A stretch of DNA of 11,524 nt from the NCBI GenBank assembly GCA_019752245.1, contig JAIEMH010000201.1, forward strand, positions 1 through 11,524, read 5' to 3'. Shown piece after piece: positions 1 to 6,744 of this stretch. A model generated the notes under the pieces. That model was given only the letters and a program-made list of their open reading frames with translations, searched no databases and was not told where the DNA came from. The stretch's first letter is position 1. Each line of letters starts with the position of its first letter. Made by a program: the position numbers and the translations under genes. Source of the stretch: Flavobacteriaceae bacterium. GTDB lineage: Bacteria > Bacteroidota > Bacteroidia > Flavobacteriales > Flavobacteriaceae.

Positions 1-1
1 A

Positions 2-925
2 CGAAATTCTATTCAATCGTGGCAAAAAGCTTCATTATTAGTTGGGTTAAATCAATATGTACTTAAAACCAACGATACTAAAACTGCAAAAATAATTGCT
101 GATTTTGTTGCTTCAGAAATTGACGACAATGGAAACTGGAAAAGAACTCCAACAGAAATTGATGCCGTAATTTTAGGATACGCTATTTTAAAATTAGACA
201 CTAATACTATTCAAAAATGCAAACCAGCTTTCGACTTTTTGTACCAATTTATACTAAACCTAAAAGGAAACGATGGAATAATTGCCTACAGAAAACACAA
301 TCCCGATTTTAGATATGTTGATACCATTGGCTTTATTTCTCCTTTTTTAGTTCGATATGGTTTATTATTTCATGATGAACATGCTTTGCAAATCGGTATC
401 AATCAAATTAAAGCGTTTAACCAATACGGTCTGTTAAAAGACACCTTCATACCTTGTCATACTTATAATGTTGCTTCCAAATTACCTGTTGGATTATTTG
501 GTTGGGGAAGAGGTTTGGGTTGGTATGCTATTGGATTAATTGATTCTTGGAATGAATTGCCAGAAAATCATCCCTATAAAGCTGAATTGACTCAAAATGT
601 GATTTCATTTGCAAAAATGGCCATTGCTAATCAAAAAGAAAATGGAGCATGGTCGTGGCTTATTCTTAATAAAGATAGCCAAAATGACTCTTCTACTGTT
701 GCCACATTAGCTTGGTTTTTGGCTAATGCTGCCATTTTGCCTGAAATTTCTACTGCTTGTAATGTAGCTCAAGTAAAAGCTTTACATTATTTAATGAAAG
801 TTACTCGAAGAAGTGGCGCTATTGATTTTTCGCAAGGTGATACCAAAGGAATAGGAGTTCATTCGCAACATTTTGATATTTTACCTTTTACACAAGGTTT
901 TTGTTTGCGAACCATTAGTATTTGA
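2..925 (+). CDS. Glycoside hydrolase family 88/105-like protein (unsaturated uronyl hydrolase type), 5' end missing
   Basis: The reading frame is already open at the left edge and runs 307 codons to a TGA, so the N-terminus lies outside the window. The protein resembles the (alpha/alpha)6-barrel enzymes of GH88/GH105, which remove unsaturated uronic acid residues from oligosaccharides made by polysaccharide lyases. Supporting motifs, numbered in the visible fragment, are YVDTIGF, whose Asp at residue 107 (codon 320-322) sits where the family has a catalytic Asp; the segment GWGRGLGWYAIGL, which matches the family signature GWGRGNGW; a later NGAWSW segment; and DSSTVATLAWFLA, like the family's substrate-site helix. 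There is no membrane segment in the visible part. The next gene starts 4 nt after the stop, so it belongs to the glycan operon. Family fit is fairly secure. The substrate is unknown, and a role in editing or trimming the glycan is only inference. Confidence 0.75.
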   Translation, partial: RNSIQSWQKASLLVGLNQYVLKTNDTKTAKIIADFVASEIDDNGNWKRTPTEIDAVILGYAILKLDTNTIQKCKPAFDFLYQFILNLKGNDGIIAYRKHNPDFRYVDTIGFISPFLVRYGLLFHDEHALQIGINQIKAFNQYGLLKDTFIPCHTYNVASKLPVGLFGWGRGLGWYAIGLIDSWNELPENHPYKAELTQNVISFAKMAIANQKENGAWSWLILNKDSQNDSSTVATLAWFLANAAILPEISTACNVAQVKALHYLMKVTRRSGAIDFSQGDTKGIGVHSQHFDILPFTQGFCLRTISI

Positions 926-929
926 TCCG

Positions 930-2024
930 ATGAAACTACTTTATATAACAAATGGTATTGATGGATCGGGCGGTTTGGAACGCGTTCTTTCTATAAAAGC
1001 CAGCTATCTGGCTGATCGATTGCATTATAAGGTGCATATTCTTACCTTGAATACTTCTACTACTAATTTGTTTTACAATTTTAGTGCTGCTATTCAATTG
1101 CACAATATACAAGTTGGAGGAAATCCATTGCGCTATATCCTACAGTACCGTACCGCGATTAGAAAGGCCATAAAAACCATTGATCCCGATGTAATTATTG
1201 TGTGTGATGATGGGTTGAAAGCTTTTTTTCTGCCGATATTACTTGGTAAATCGCGTCCACTTCTTTATGAGCGCCATGTTTCTAAAGCTATTGCTGTTGG
1301 TAAAAATGATGGAGCTTTTAAAACCCTTTTTACGAAGTTTAAGTTTTTGTTGATGGATTTTTTAGGCGCTAAGTTTGATAAACTGATAGTTCTAACTGAG
1401 GAAAATAAGAAGGAGTGGAATAGCAAAAATGTAATGGTATTGTCCAATCCATTGACCTTTTATCCAGAAGAAAGTGCTGCGCTGGATGGTAAAAAAGTAC
1501 TTGCCGTAGGTAAGCAAAGTTTTCAAAAAGGGTATGATCGTTTGTTGGTTTCGTGGCAAAAAGTGCATGAGCGCCATCCTGATTGGCATTTGGAAATTTA
1601 TGGTAAATTTGACGCCTCACAAGGGTTAGCCTCGTTAGCGGAGCGTTTAGGAATTAGTGGTACGGTTCATTTTTATGAGCCTGTAAAAAATATTCAAGAA
1701 CAGTATTTGGAAAGTTCTGTTTATGTTATGTCTTCTAGGTTTGAAGGTTTTGGAATGGTTTTGATTGAAGCGATGGCTTGTGGTGTACCGTGTATTTCTT
1801 TTGATTGTCCTTTTGGACCGAGTGATATTATAAAAAATAATGAAGACGGATTTTTGGTTGAAAATGGCAATTCAGCACTGTTTGCGGATAAAATTATCAC
1901 TCTTATAGAAGACAAGACCTTGCGTTTGCAAATGGGAGCAGCAGCAAAGCATAATGTACAGCGTTTTTTGCCGGAAGTTATTATAGCACAATGGGATGCC
2001 TTATTTAAAACAATGGTAAAGTGA
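930..2024 (+). CDS. GT4 family glycosyltransferase (first of a tandem related pair)
   Basis: This 364-residue protein is a GT-B fold glycosyltransferase of family GT4, which moves a sugar from a nucleotide donor to a lipid-linked glycan at the cytoplasmic face of the membrane. The N-terminal domain begins with a beta strand and glycine-rich loop (GSGGLERV, residues 12-19). The C-terminal domain has VGKQSFQKG (193-201) and the EX7E donor-binding motif with both glutamates, E272 and E280, followed by CGVPCISFDCPFGP. The SFDCP-x-GP-x-(D/N)II block is typical of amylovoran AmsD-like transferases. The ATG at 930 is preferred over an in-frame ATG at 873, because the strand-loop start MKLLYITNG is the usual N-terminus and the longer form would overlap the preceding gene by 53 nt. 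It overlaps the next gene by 4 nt (GTGA). Donor and acceptor cannot be read from the sequence. Confidence 0.9.
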   Translation: MKLLYITNGIDGSGGLERVLSIKASYLADRLHYKVHILTLNTSTTNLFYNFSAAIQLHNIQVGGNPLRYILQYRTAIRKAIKTIDPDVIIVCDDGLKAFFLPILLGKSRPLLYERHVSKAIAVGKNDGAFKTLFTKFKFLLMDFLGAKFDKLIVLTEENKKEWNSKNVMVLSNPLTFYPEESAALDGKKVLAVGKQSFQKGYDRLLVSWQKVHERHPDWHLEIYGKFDASQGLASLAERLGISGTVHFYEPVKNIQEQYLESSVYVMSSRFEGFGMVLIEAMACGVPCISFDCPFGPSDIIKNNEDGFLVENGNSALFADKIITLIEDKTLRLQMGAAAKHNVQRFLPEVIIAQWDALFKTMVK

Positions 2025-3127
2025 AGAAAATATTAATTTTGGTTGATCAATTGCATTCTCATGGAGGAATAGAAAAATTAGTAGCTATAAAAGCAAACTA
2101 TTGGTCTGTTGTATTTGGTTATGAAGTTACTATTTTAAGTACCGAGCAAGGTGCTAAGCCTGTACTTTATAATTTATCGGAGGAAGTTACCGTTTGTGAT
2201 TTAAAGATAAATTATAATCGAATAAAGAGTTACTTTAGTTTTCAGAACATTCTAAAACTCCTTAAAAATATTGTTTCTGTACAGCGTTTTGTTCTTAAAG
2301 AAAAGCCAGATTTTATTGTTGTAGCCTCACATATTCCGATCACCTATGTAGTGCCTTTTCTTTTTGGAGGCGCCAAAACTATCAAGGAATTTCATTTTAC
2401 AAAATTTAGTAGAACGAATTCGGGATTAAAAGATAAACTGCTGACTTATATTGAATCCCAATATGATTTTTTGGTAGTTTTGAGTGAAGAAGAGCGTGGT
2501 TTTTATTTTTCTACTAATACAGTTGTTATTGCAAATCCGATAGAGGATAGTACTGTTACCTTTGATGTAAGCAGTGTTAAAAAAGAAAATATTGCGATAG
2601 CTGTTGGTCGCTTTGCACCCGTAAAACAATGGGAAAAATTAATTGAAATTTGGAGTACATTCCATCACTTAAATTCTACCTGGAAATTACATATCTTTGG
2701 CGAAATAGGGAATGACTATTATGAAAAATTAGCAACATTAGTTAAAGAAAAAAATCTTCAAGAACAGGTTTTGTTTAAAGGTCAATCTAATGCTATTCAT
2801 GAAGAATTGGCTAAAGCCAAAGTCTTGTTGATGACCTCTGAGCAAGAATGTTTCCCGATGGTAATTTTAGAAGCCAATGCAGTTGGTGTTCCCGTCATTT
2901 CATTTGATTGTCCGACAGGTCCAAGAAATATTATCCATAATTACAAAGATGGTATTTTGGTAGCTTATGACGACAACGCTTCTTTTGTAAAGGAATTGAT
3001 TACCTTTGCTAGTGATAAAAACTTGCAATTGGAACTGTCTGCTAATGCAGAACGCAATGCAAAGCACTATGCGATTGCATCTATTATGCAACAATGGAAT
3101 GAATTAATTTTTAGAGCTAATGATTAG
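2021..3127 (+). CDS. GT4 family glycosyltransferase (second of a tandem related pair)
   Basis: This 368-residue GT4 glycosyltransferase resembles its upstream neighbour along its length. It has the glycine loop HGGIEKLVAIKANY (residues 14-27), GRFAPVKQW (196-204), the EX7E motif as E276 and E284 (ECFPMVILE), and the block GVPVISFDCPTGPRNII. Both glutamates are present, so it should be active on an unknown nucleotide sugar. The start is a GTG at 2021 that shares bases with the TGA of the gene before, a layout that suggests translational coupling. No better ATG gives the expected N-terminal strand MKKILILVDQ. The 3' end overlaps the acetyltransferase gene by 8 nt. It probably adds one sugar of the repeat unit at the inner membrane. 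Family assignment is firm, specificity is not. Confidence 0.9.
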   Translation: MKKILILVDQLHSHGGIEKLVAIKANYWSVVFGYEVTILSTEQGAKPVLYNLSEEVTVCDLKINYNRIKSYFSFQNILKLLKNIVSVQRFVLKEKPDFIVVASHIPITYVVPFLFGGAKTIKEFHFTKFSRTNSGLKDKLLTYIESQYDFLVVLSEEERGFYFSTNTVVIANPIEDSTVTFDVSSVKKENIAIAVGRFAPVKQWEKLIEIWSTFHHLNSTWKLHIFGEIGNDYYEKLATLVKEKNLQEQVLFKGQSNAIHEELAKAKVLLMTSEQECFPMVILEANAVGVPVISFDCPTGPRNIIHNYKDGILVAYDDNASFVKELITFASDKNLQLELSANAERNAKHYAIASIMQQWNELIFRAND

Positions 3128-3686
3128 AAGTTTTTTTTATTTTTTTTGGCAGCTTCTTTTTTTGCCTCATGTACTTCTTTTTCTTTTATCTAAGGAAAGG
3201 TCAACCCTTGTTTTAGATCTTTATGCTAGAAAAACAATCAAAACAGGCGTTCTTGCTCATTGTTATGATTTGTCTTATTTGTTGGCCACTAACCGTTATT
3301 TTAGAACTCTTTTTTACTTTAGAACACGAGGGTTGTTTTCCAATATACTGAGGGTTTTTTATCCTAAGCATTCTCTTTTTACTATTGATGTTCATACAGC
3401 AATTGGAGGTGGTTTGCAGTTGGCTCATCCTTATGCTACGATTCTTAATGCCAAGAAAATTGGTAGTAATGTTTATGTTAATCATTTGGTTACTTTGGGC
3501 GAAAAGAATGGTGAAAAACCAACTATAGGAAATAACGTTGCCCTGCATGCCGGCGCTATTGTTGTTGGTGGTGTAACCGTTGGTGATAATGCTGTTGTTG
3601 GCGCTGGAGCCGTTGTTGTTAAGGATGTTCCAGAAAATACTATTGCTGTGGGAAATCCGGCTAGAATACTAGAAAGAAAACTCTAA
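3120..3686 (+). CDS. Serine-acetyltransferase-like hexapeptide acyltransferase, probable glycan O-acetyltransferase
   Basis: The 188-residue protein is a left-handed beta-helix acyltransferase of the CysE/WcaB kind, which uses acetyl-CoA. The hexapeptide region starts near residue 92 (HTAIGGGLQLAHP) and contains H103, the site matching the catalytic His of serine acetyltransferases, then VNHLVTLG (120-127), and ends with VGAGAVVVKDVPENTIAVGNPARIL. The N-terminal 23 residues are very hydrophobic and aromatic (FFYFFWQLLFLPHVLLFLL), unlike soluble CysE, and could hold it at the membrane. Its place between glycosyltransferase and polymerase genes argues for acetylation of a sugar rather than cysteine synthesis. 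It overlaps the preceding gene by 8 nt and ends 2 nt before the polymerase gene. Two T8 tracts lie just after the start codon. The acceptor sugar is unknown. Confidence 0.85.
   Translation: MIRSFFYFFWQLLFLPHVLLFLLSKERSTLVLDLYARKTIKTGVLAHCYDLSYLLATNRYFRTLFYFRTRGLFSNILRVFYPKHSLFTIDVHTAIGGGLQLAHPYATILNAKKIGSNVYVNHLVTLGEKNGEKPTIGNNVALHAGAIVVGGVTVGDNAVVGAGAVVVKDVPENTIAVGNPARILERKL
3131..3147 (+). repeat. Two T8 homopolymer tracts separated by one A, in the 5' end of the acetyltransferase gene
   Basis: Eight T, one A and eight T occur within the first ten codons of the acetyltransferase gene and encode its Phe-rich N-terminus. Gain or loss of one base would frameshift nearly the whole protein, so the site could allow phase variation. 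This is a sequence observation. In AT-rich DNA such runs also arise by chance, and slippage is not shown. Confidence 0.5.
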
Positions 3687-3688
3687 TT

Positions 3689-4774
3689 ATGATACCTTTA
3701 CAATACTATTCTATACTTTATTTTCAATTTTTATTGATTGTGGTCTTGGTGGTTTTTATACAATGTTTTCAAACGGAGTTGACCGCTAGTGAAAATCTTA
3801 AAAGTAAGAAGGCCTTTGGTTTTTTTATTCTTATATTTATAACGCTCTATATGGGGTTAAGGCCTATTAGTGCTGCTTTTGGAGACATGATTATCTATTA
3901 TTATGAATTTACAAATTATGTTAATGGAGCTCCTTTTGACAGCAAAAAAGATTTTTTGTTTGAATGCATGAAGTACTTTTTTGCTAATTTTTTAAGTGCG
4001 GAGATTTTCTTTTTTACTTGTTCTTTCTTGTATGTGTTTCCCTTGTATTGGGCTACCAAGAAACTGTTTAAAGACTATTGGTTTTATTGTTTTTTAATGT
4101 TGGTGGCTTCTTTTTCATTTTGGGTTTATGGTGTTAATGGTATACGAAATGGCTTGGCTACTTCGCTGTTTTTTTATGCGATTACTAGGGATAAATTGTC
4201 TTCAAAAGTCTTGTTTATTTTATTTACTTTAATGGTTCATAAGTCTATGTTAGTACCCGTTGGAGCTTATGTTGTGGCGTCTAATTATACTACTATTAAA
4301 ATGTATTTTTATTTTTGGTTGTTGACTATACCCTTATCGCTTGCTTTGGGCGGTTTTTGGGAGGGTTTCTTTCTAAACTTAGGCTTTGGCGATGAAAAGT
4401 TAGATGCTTATTTGGGACAGTTTGATCAGGCAAGTGAAGGCGTTGTTTTGACTGTAGGTTTTCGTTGGGATTTTTTATTGTATAGTGCTTCCGGAGTTTT
4501 TGCTGCTTGGTATTTTATTTTTAAGAAAAAATTCAATGATTTGTTTTATACTAAGTTGGTGGGTACTTTTTTAATAGCCAATGGTTTTTGGGTCTTGGTT
4601 ATTCGGGCTAATTATTCTAATAGATTTGCTTTTTTGTCTTGGTTTATGTTGGGAATGGTGCTTGTTTATCCTTTGTTAAAGCGCAAATTTTTTGAGAATC
4701 AGCATGTTGTTATAGGTTTAATTTTGCTTGCTAATTTTGCTTTTTCTTATCTATTAAATATACTATTGGTCTAA
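3689..4774 (+). CDS. EpsG family membrane protein, probable Wzy-like polysaccharide polymerase
   Basis: This is a 361-residue, strongly hydrophobic protein with about nine or ten likely membrane segments, the first at residues 8-27 and the last at 339-360. It fits the EpsG/Wzy group that joins lipid-linked repeat units at the outer face of the inner membrane. Family marks are GLRP near 56-59 followed by GD-x-x-x-YYYEF (65-74), GIRNGLATSLFFYA (151-164, usually R followed by Q), a conserved HKS (184-186) in a membrane helix, and arginines at 306 and 312 late in the protein. The start ATG follows the acetyltransferase stop by 2 nt, and its stop abuts the next start. It is the only polymerase candidate in the window. 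Polymerases of this type are poorly conserved, so linkage and substrate cannot be predicted. Confidence 0.8.
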   Translation: MIPLQYYSILYFQFLLIVVLVVFIQCFQTELTASENLKSKKAFGFFILIFITLYMGLRPISAAFGDMIIYYYEFTNYVNGAPFDSKKDFLFECMKYFFANFLSAEIFFFTCSFLYVFPLYWATKKLFKDYWFYCFLMLVASFSFWVYGVNGIRNGLATSLFFYAITRDKLSSKVLFILFTLMVHKSMLVPVGAYVVASNYTTIKMYFYFWLLTIPLSLALGGFWEGFFLNLGFGDEKLDAYLGQFDQASEGVVLTVGFRWDFLLYSASGVFAAWYFIFKKKFNDLFYTKLVGTFLIANGFWVLVIRANYSNRFAFLSWFMLGMVLVYPLLKRKFFENQHVVIGLILLANFAFSYLLNILLV

Positions 4775-5656
4775 ATGAAATCACTAACTGTTTTTACTCC
4801 TACCTATAATAGAGCCTATTGTTTGGGTCAACTTTATGACAGTTTGGTTCGTCAAACGCATCAGGATTTTGTTTGGCTTGTAATTGATGATGGTTCGACA
4901 GACGCTACTAAAGCAGTTGTTGCTGGTTGGCAAAACGAAAATAAAATTGAAATACAGTATGTATATCAAGAGAATCAAGGGATGCATGGAGCACATAATA
5001 CAGCCTATACAACTATTGCAACGGAGTTGAATGTTTGTATCGATTCTGATGATTTTATGCCTGATGAAGCTGTTGCAAAACTACTTGATTTTTGGGCTAA
5101 AAATAAAACTAAAAATGTTGCAGGAATCATTGCCTTGGATTCGTTCAAGAATGGTGCGGTAATAGGGAATAAAATACCTGATGCGCTTACCGAGACGACC
5201 GTGCATGATTTGTACCACAAGCATAGAATAGCAGGTGATAAAAAACTTATTTACAGGACCGAAATTGTAAAAAACTATCGGGAATATCCTGTTTTTAAGG
5301 ATGAAAGATTTGTTCCTTTGGGTATTTTGTATTTGGAGATTGATCAAGATTATACAATGCTGACGCTTAATGAGGTTGTATGTATAGTAGAGTATTTGCC
5401 TGATGGTTCCTCGTTAAATATGTTTAAGCAATATAAGAGGCATCCTAAAGGGTTTGCTTACAGTCGTTTGATTGAGATGCAGTATTCTAAAAAAGTAAGT
5501 TATACTTTTACTAGGTCGATGCATTATATATCGTCGTGTATTTTTCAAAAAAAGGTAAATGTTTTTTCAGGAAATCCTTGTAAATTAATTACTTTGCTTG
5601 CGCTTCCTTTTGGAATACTGTTTCATGTTTATGTCTTGTTAAAAATAAGAAAATGA
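4775..5656 (+). CDS. GT2 family glycosyltransferase
   Basis: The 293-residue protein is a GT-A fold, inverting-type glycosyltransferase of family GT2. The N-terminal Rossmann-like half opens with FTPTYNRAYCLGQLYDSL (7-24), carries the nucleotide-binding segment IDDGSTD (37-43), and has the metal-binding DSDD at 90-93. The segment MHGAHNTAY (70-78) corresponds to the HN/KH-A-x-N region found in many bacterial GT2 enzymes. A hydrophobic stretch near the C-terminus (about 270-290) followed by KIRK may act as a membrane anchor or amphipathic helix. The ATG directly follows the TAA of the polymerase gene, and the end overlaps the next gene by 4 nt (ATGA). It probably adds one sugar of the repeat with inversion of the anomeric centre. 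The sugar is not predictable here. Confidence 0.9.
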   Translation: MKSLTVFTPTYNRAYCLGQLYDSLVRQTHQDFVWLVIDDGSTDATKAVVAGWQNENKIEIQYVYQENQGMHGAHNTAYTTIATELNVCIDSDDFMPDEAVAKLLDFWAKNKTKNVAGIIALDSFKNGAVIGNKIPDALTETTVHDLYHKHRIAGDKKLIYRTEIVKNYREYPVFKDERFVPLGILYLEIDQDYTMLTLNEVVCIVEYLPDGSSLNMFKQYKRHPKGFAYSRLIEMQYSKKVSYTFTRSMHYISSCIFQKKVNVFSGNPCKLITLLALPFGILFHVYVLLKIRK

Positions 5657-6735
5657 GAGTCCTTCAAGTAATTAATAGTTTGGCTACTGGTGGTGCAGAA
5701 AAATTGCTTTTGGATTCTATTCCGAAATACTCGGATAAAGGAATTCAGATGGATTTATTGCTACTTAATGGTACTGCTTATCCTTTTTATCAGCAGTTTA
5801 AAGCTGCTGAAACAGGTGTTGTTTTTGAATTGGGTACTTCGAGCGTTTATAATCCTTTACTTATTTTTAAGATTATAAAATATTTAAAAGGCTACGATGT
5901 TGTTCATGTTCATTTGTTTCCTGCATTGTATTGGGTAGCCCTAGCAAAATGGATAAGTTTTTCTAAGGTTACCTTAGTTTTTACAGAACATTCTATTCAC
6001 AATAGACGCATGAACTCTTGGATTCTAAAACGACTGGATCGCTTTATCTATTCGAAGTATTCTAAAATTAGTTGTATCACAGAAGAAGTTAAAGTGCAGC
6101 TGCAGAAGAACCTGCATTTTGCAGAAGAACGTTTTGTTGTGATTGCGAATGGCATTGATTTGTCTAAAATTAATCGAGCACAGCCGTATTTAAAGTCAGA
6201 TTTAAAATTATCTTTACCCGATGACTCAAAACTGTTGCTTCAAGTATCTTCCTTTCAATATCCTAAAGATCAAGCTACCGTGATTAAATCCCTTCGTTAT
6301 ATGCCTAGTACTGTGCATTTGCTTTTGGTGGGAGAAGGAGTGGATTTGGATCAAAGTAAAAAATTAGTTCAAGATTGTAATTTGAATTCAAGAGTTCATT
6401 TTTTAGGTGTTAGAATGGATGTGCACCATTTATTGAAAACAGTAGATGTAGTAGTTTTGTCGTCACAATATGAGGGATTGTCTTTGTCTTGTGTAGAGGG
6501 ATTAGCCTCTGGGAAACCATTTATAGCTTCTGATGTGCCTGGACTGCGAGAAGTAGTTCAAGATTCAGGGCTTTTATTTCCCTATCAAGACGAAAAAAAA
6601 TTGGCAGCAATTTGTACTGCATTGATTTCTGATACAAATATGACTGCTATGATAGTGTCAAGATGTCTTTTAAAATCAGCGCACTATGCTATTGAAACTA
6701 TGATTGAAAACTATGTTCAACTTTACCAATTATAA
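5653..6735 (+). CDS. GT4 family glycosyltransferase
   Basis: This 360-residue GT-B fold retaining glycosyltransferase starts with the common form MRVLQVINSLATGGAEKLLL, where TGGAEK (12-17) is the N-terminal glycine loop. Further marks are VHVHLFP (84-90), TEHS (111-114) with the conserved His, ANGID (165-169) at the domain boundary, SSFQYPKDQ (199-207), and the EX7E motif E274/E282 (EGLSLSCVE) followed by SGKPFIASDVPGLREVV. It belongs to a different GT4 branch from the tandem pair upstream, since it lacks the SFDCP block. The start lies in an ATGA overlap with the GT2 gene. The amidotransferase gene starts 9 nt after its stop. It acts at the cytoplasmic side of the membrane on an undefined lipid-linked sugar. 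Confidence 0.9.
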   Translation: MRVLQVINSLATGGAEKLLLDSIPKYSDKGIQMDLLLLNGTAYPFYQQFKAAETGVVFELGTSSVYNPLLIFKIIKYLKGYDVVHVHLFPALYWVALAKWISFSKVTLVFTEHSIHNRRMNSWILKRLDRFIYSKYSKISCITEEVKVQLQKNLHFAEERFVVIANGIDLSKINRAQPYLKSDLKLSLPDDSKLLLQVSSFQYPKDQATVIKSLRYMPSTVHLLLVGEGVDLDQSKKLVQDCNLNSRVHFLGVRMDVHHLLKTVDVVVLSSQYEGLSLSCVEGLASGKPFIASDVPGLREVVQDSGLLFPYQDEKKLAAICTALISDTNMTAMIVSRCLLKSAHYAIETMIENYVQLYQL

Positions 6736-6744
6736 CAACAGCTT

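Noticed and set aside
239..925. Start of the first gene at a TTG at 239
   Set aside because: The same frame is open to the left edge and the upstream translation continues the family-like sequence, so the gene is cut by the window and does not begin here.
873..929. Longer start for the first GT4 gene
   Set aside because: It would add 19 residues not expected before the first beta strand and overlap the upstream gene by 53 nt.
3213..3548. Open frame of 111 codons on the minus strand, and other shorter minus-strand frames
   Set aside because: They lie wholly inside well-supported + strand genes, have no recognisable domains, and have Ile/Asn/Lys-rich translations expected from the complement of AT-rich genes.
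3120..3686. Housekeeping serine acetyltransferase (cysE)
   Set aside because: The N-terminus is hydrophobic rather than the helical CysE domain, and the gene is embedded between glycosyltransferase and polymerase genes.
5690..5878. 62-codon + strand frame
   Set aside because: It lies in another frame inside the third GT4 gene and encodes a low-complexity hydrophobic peptide with no support.
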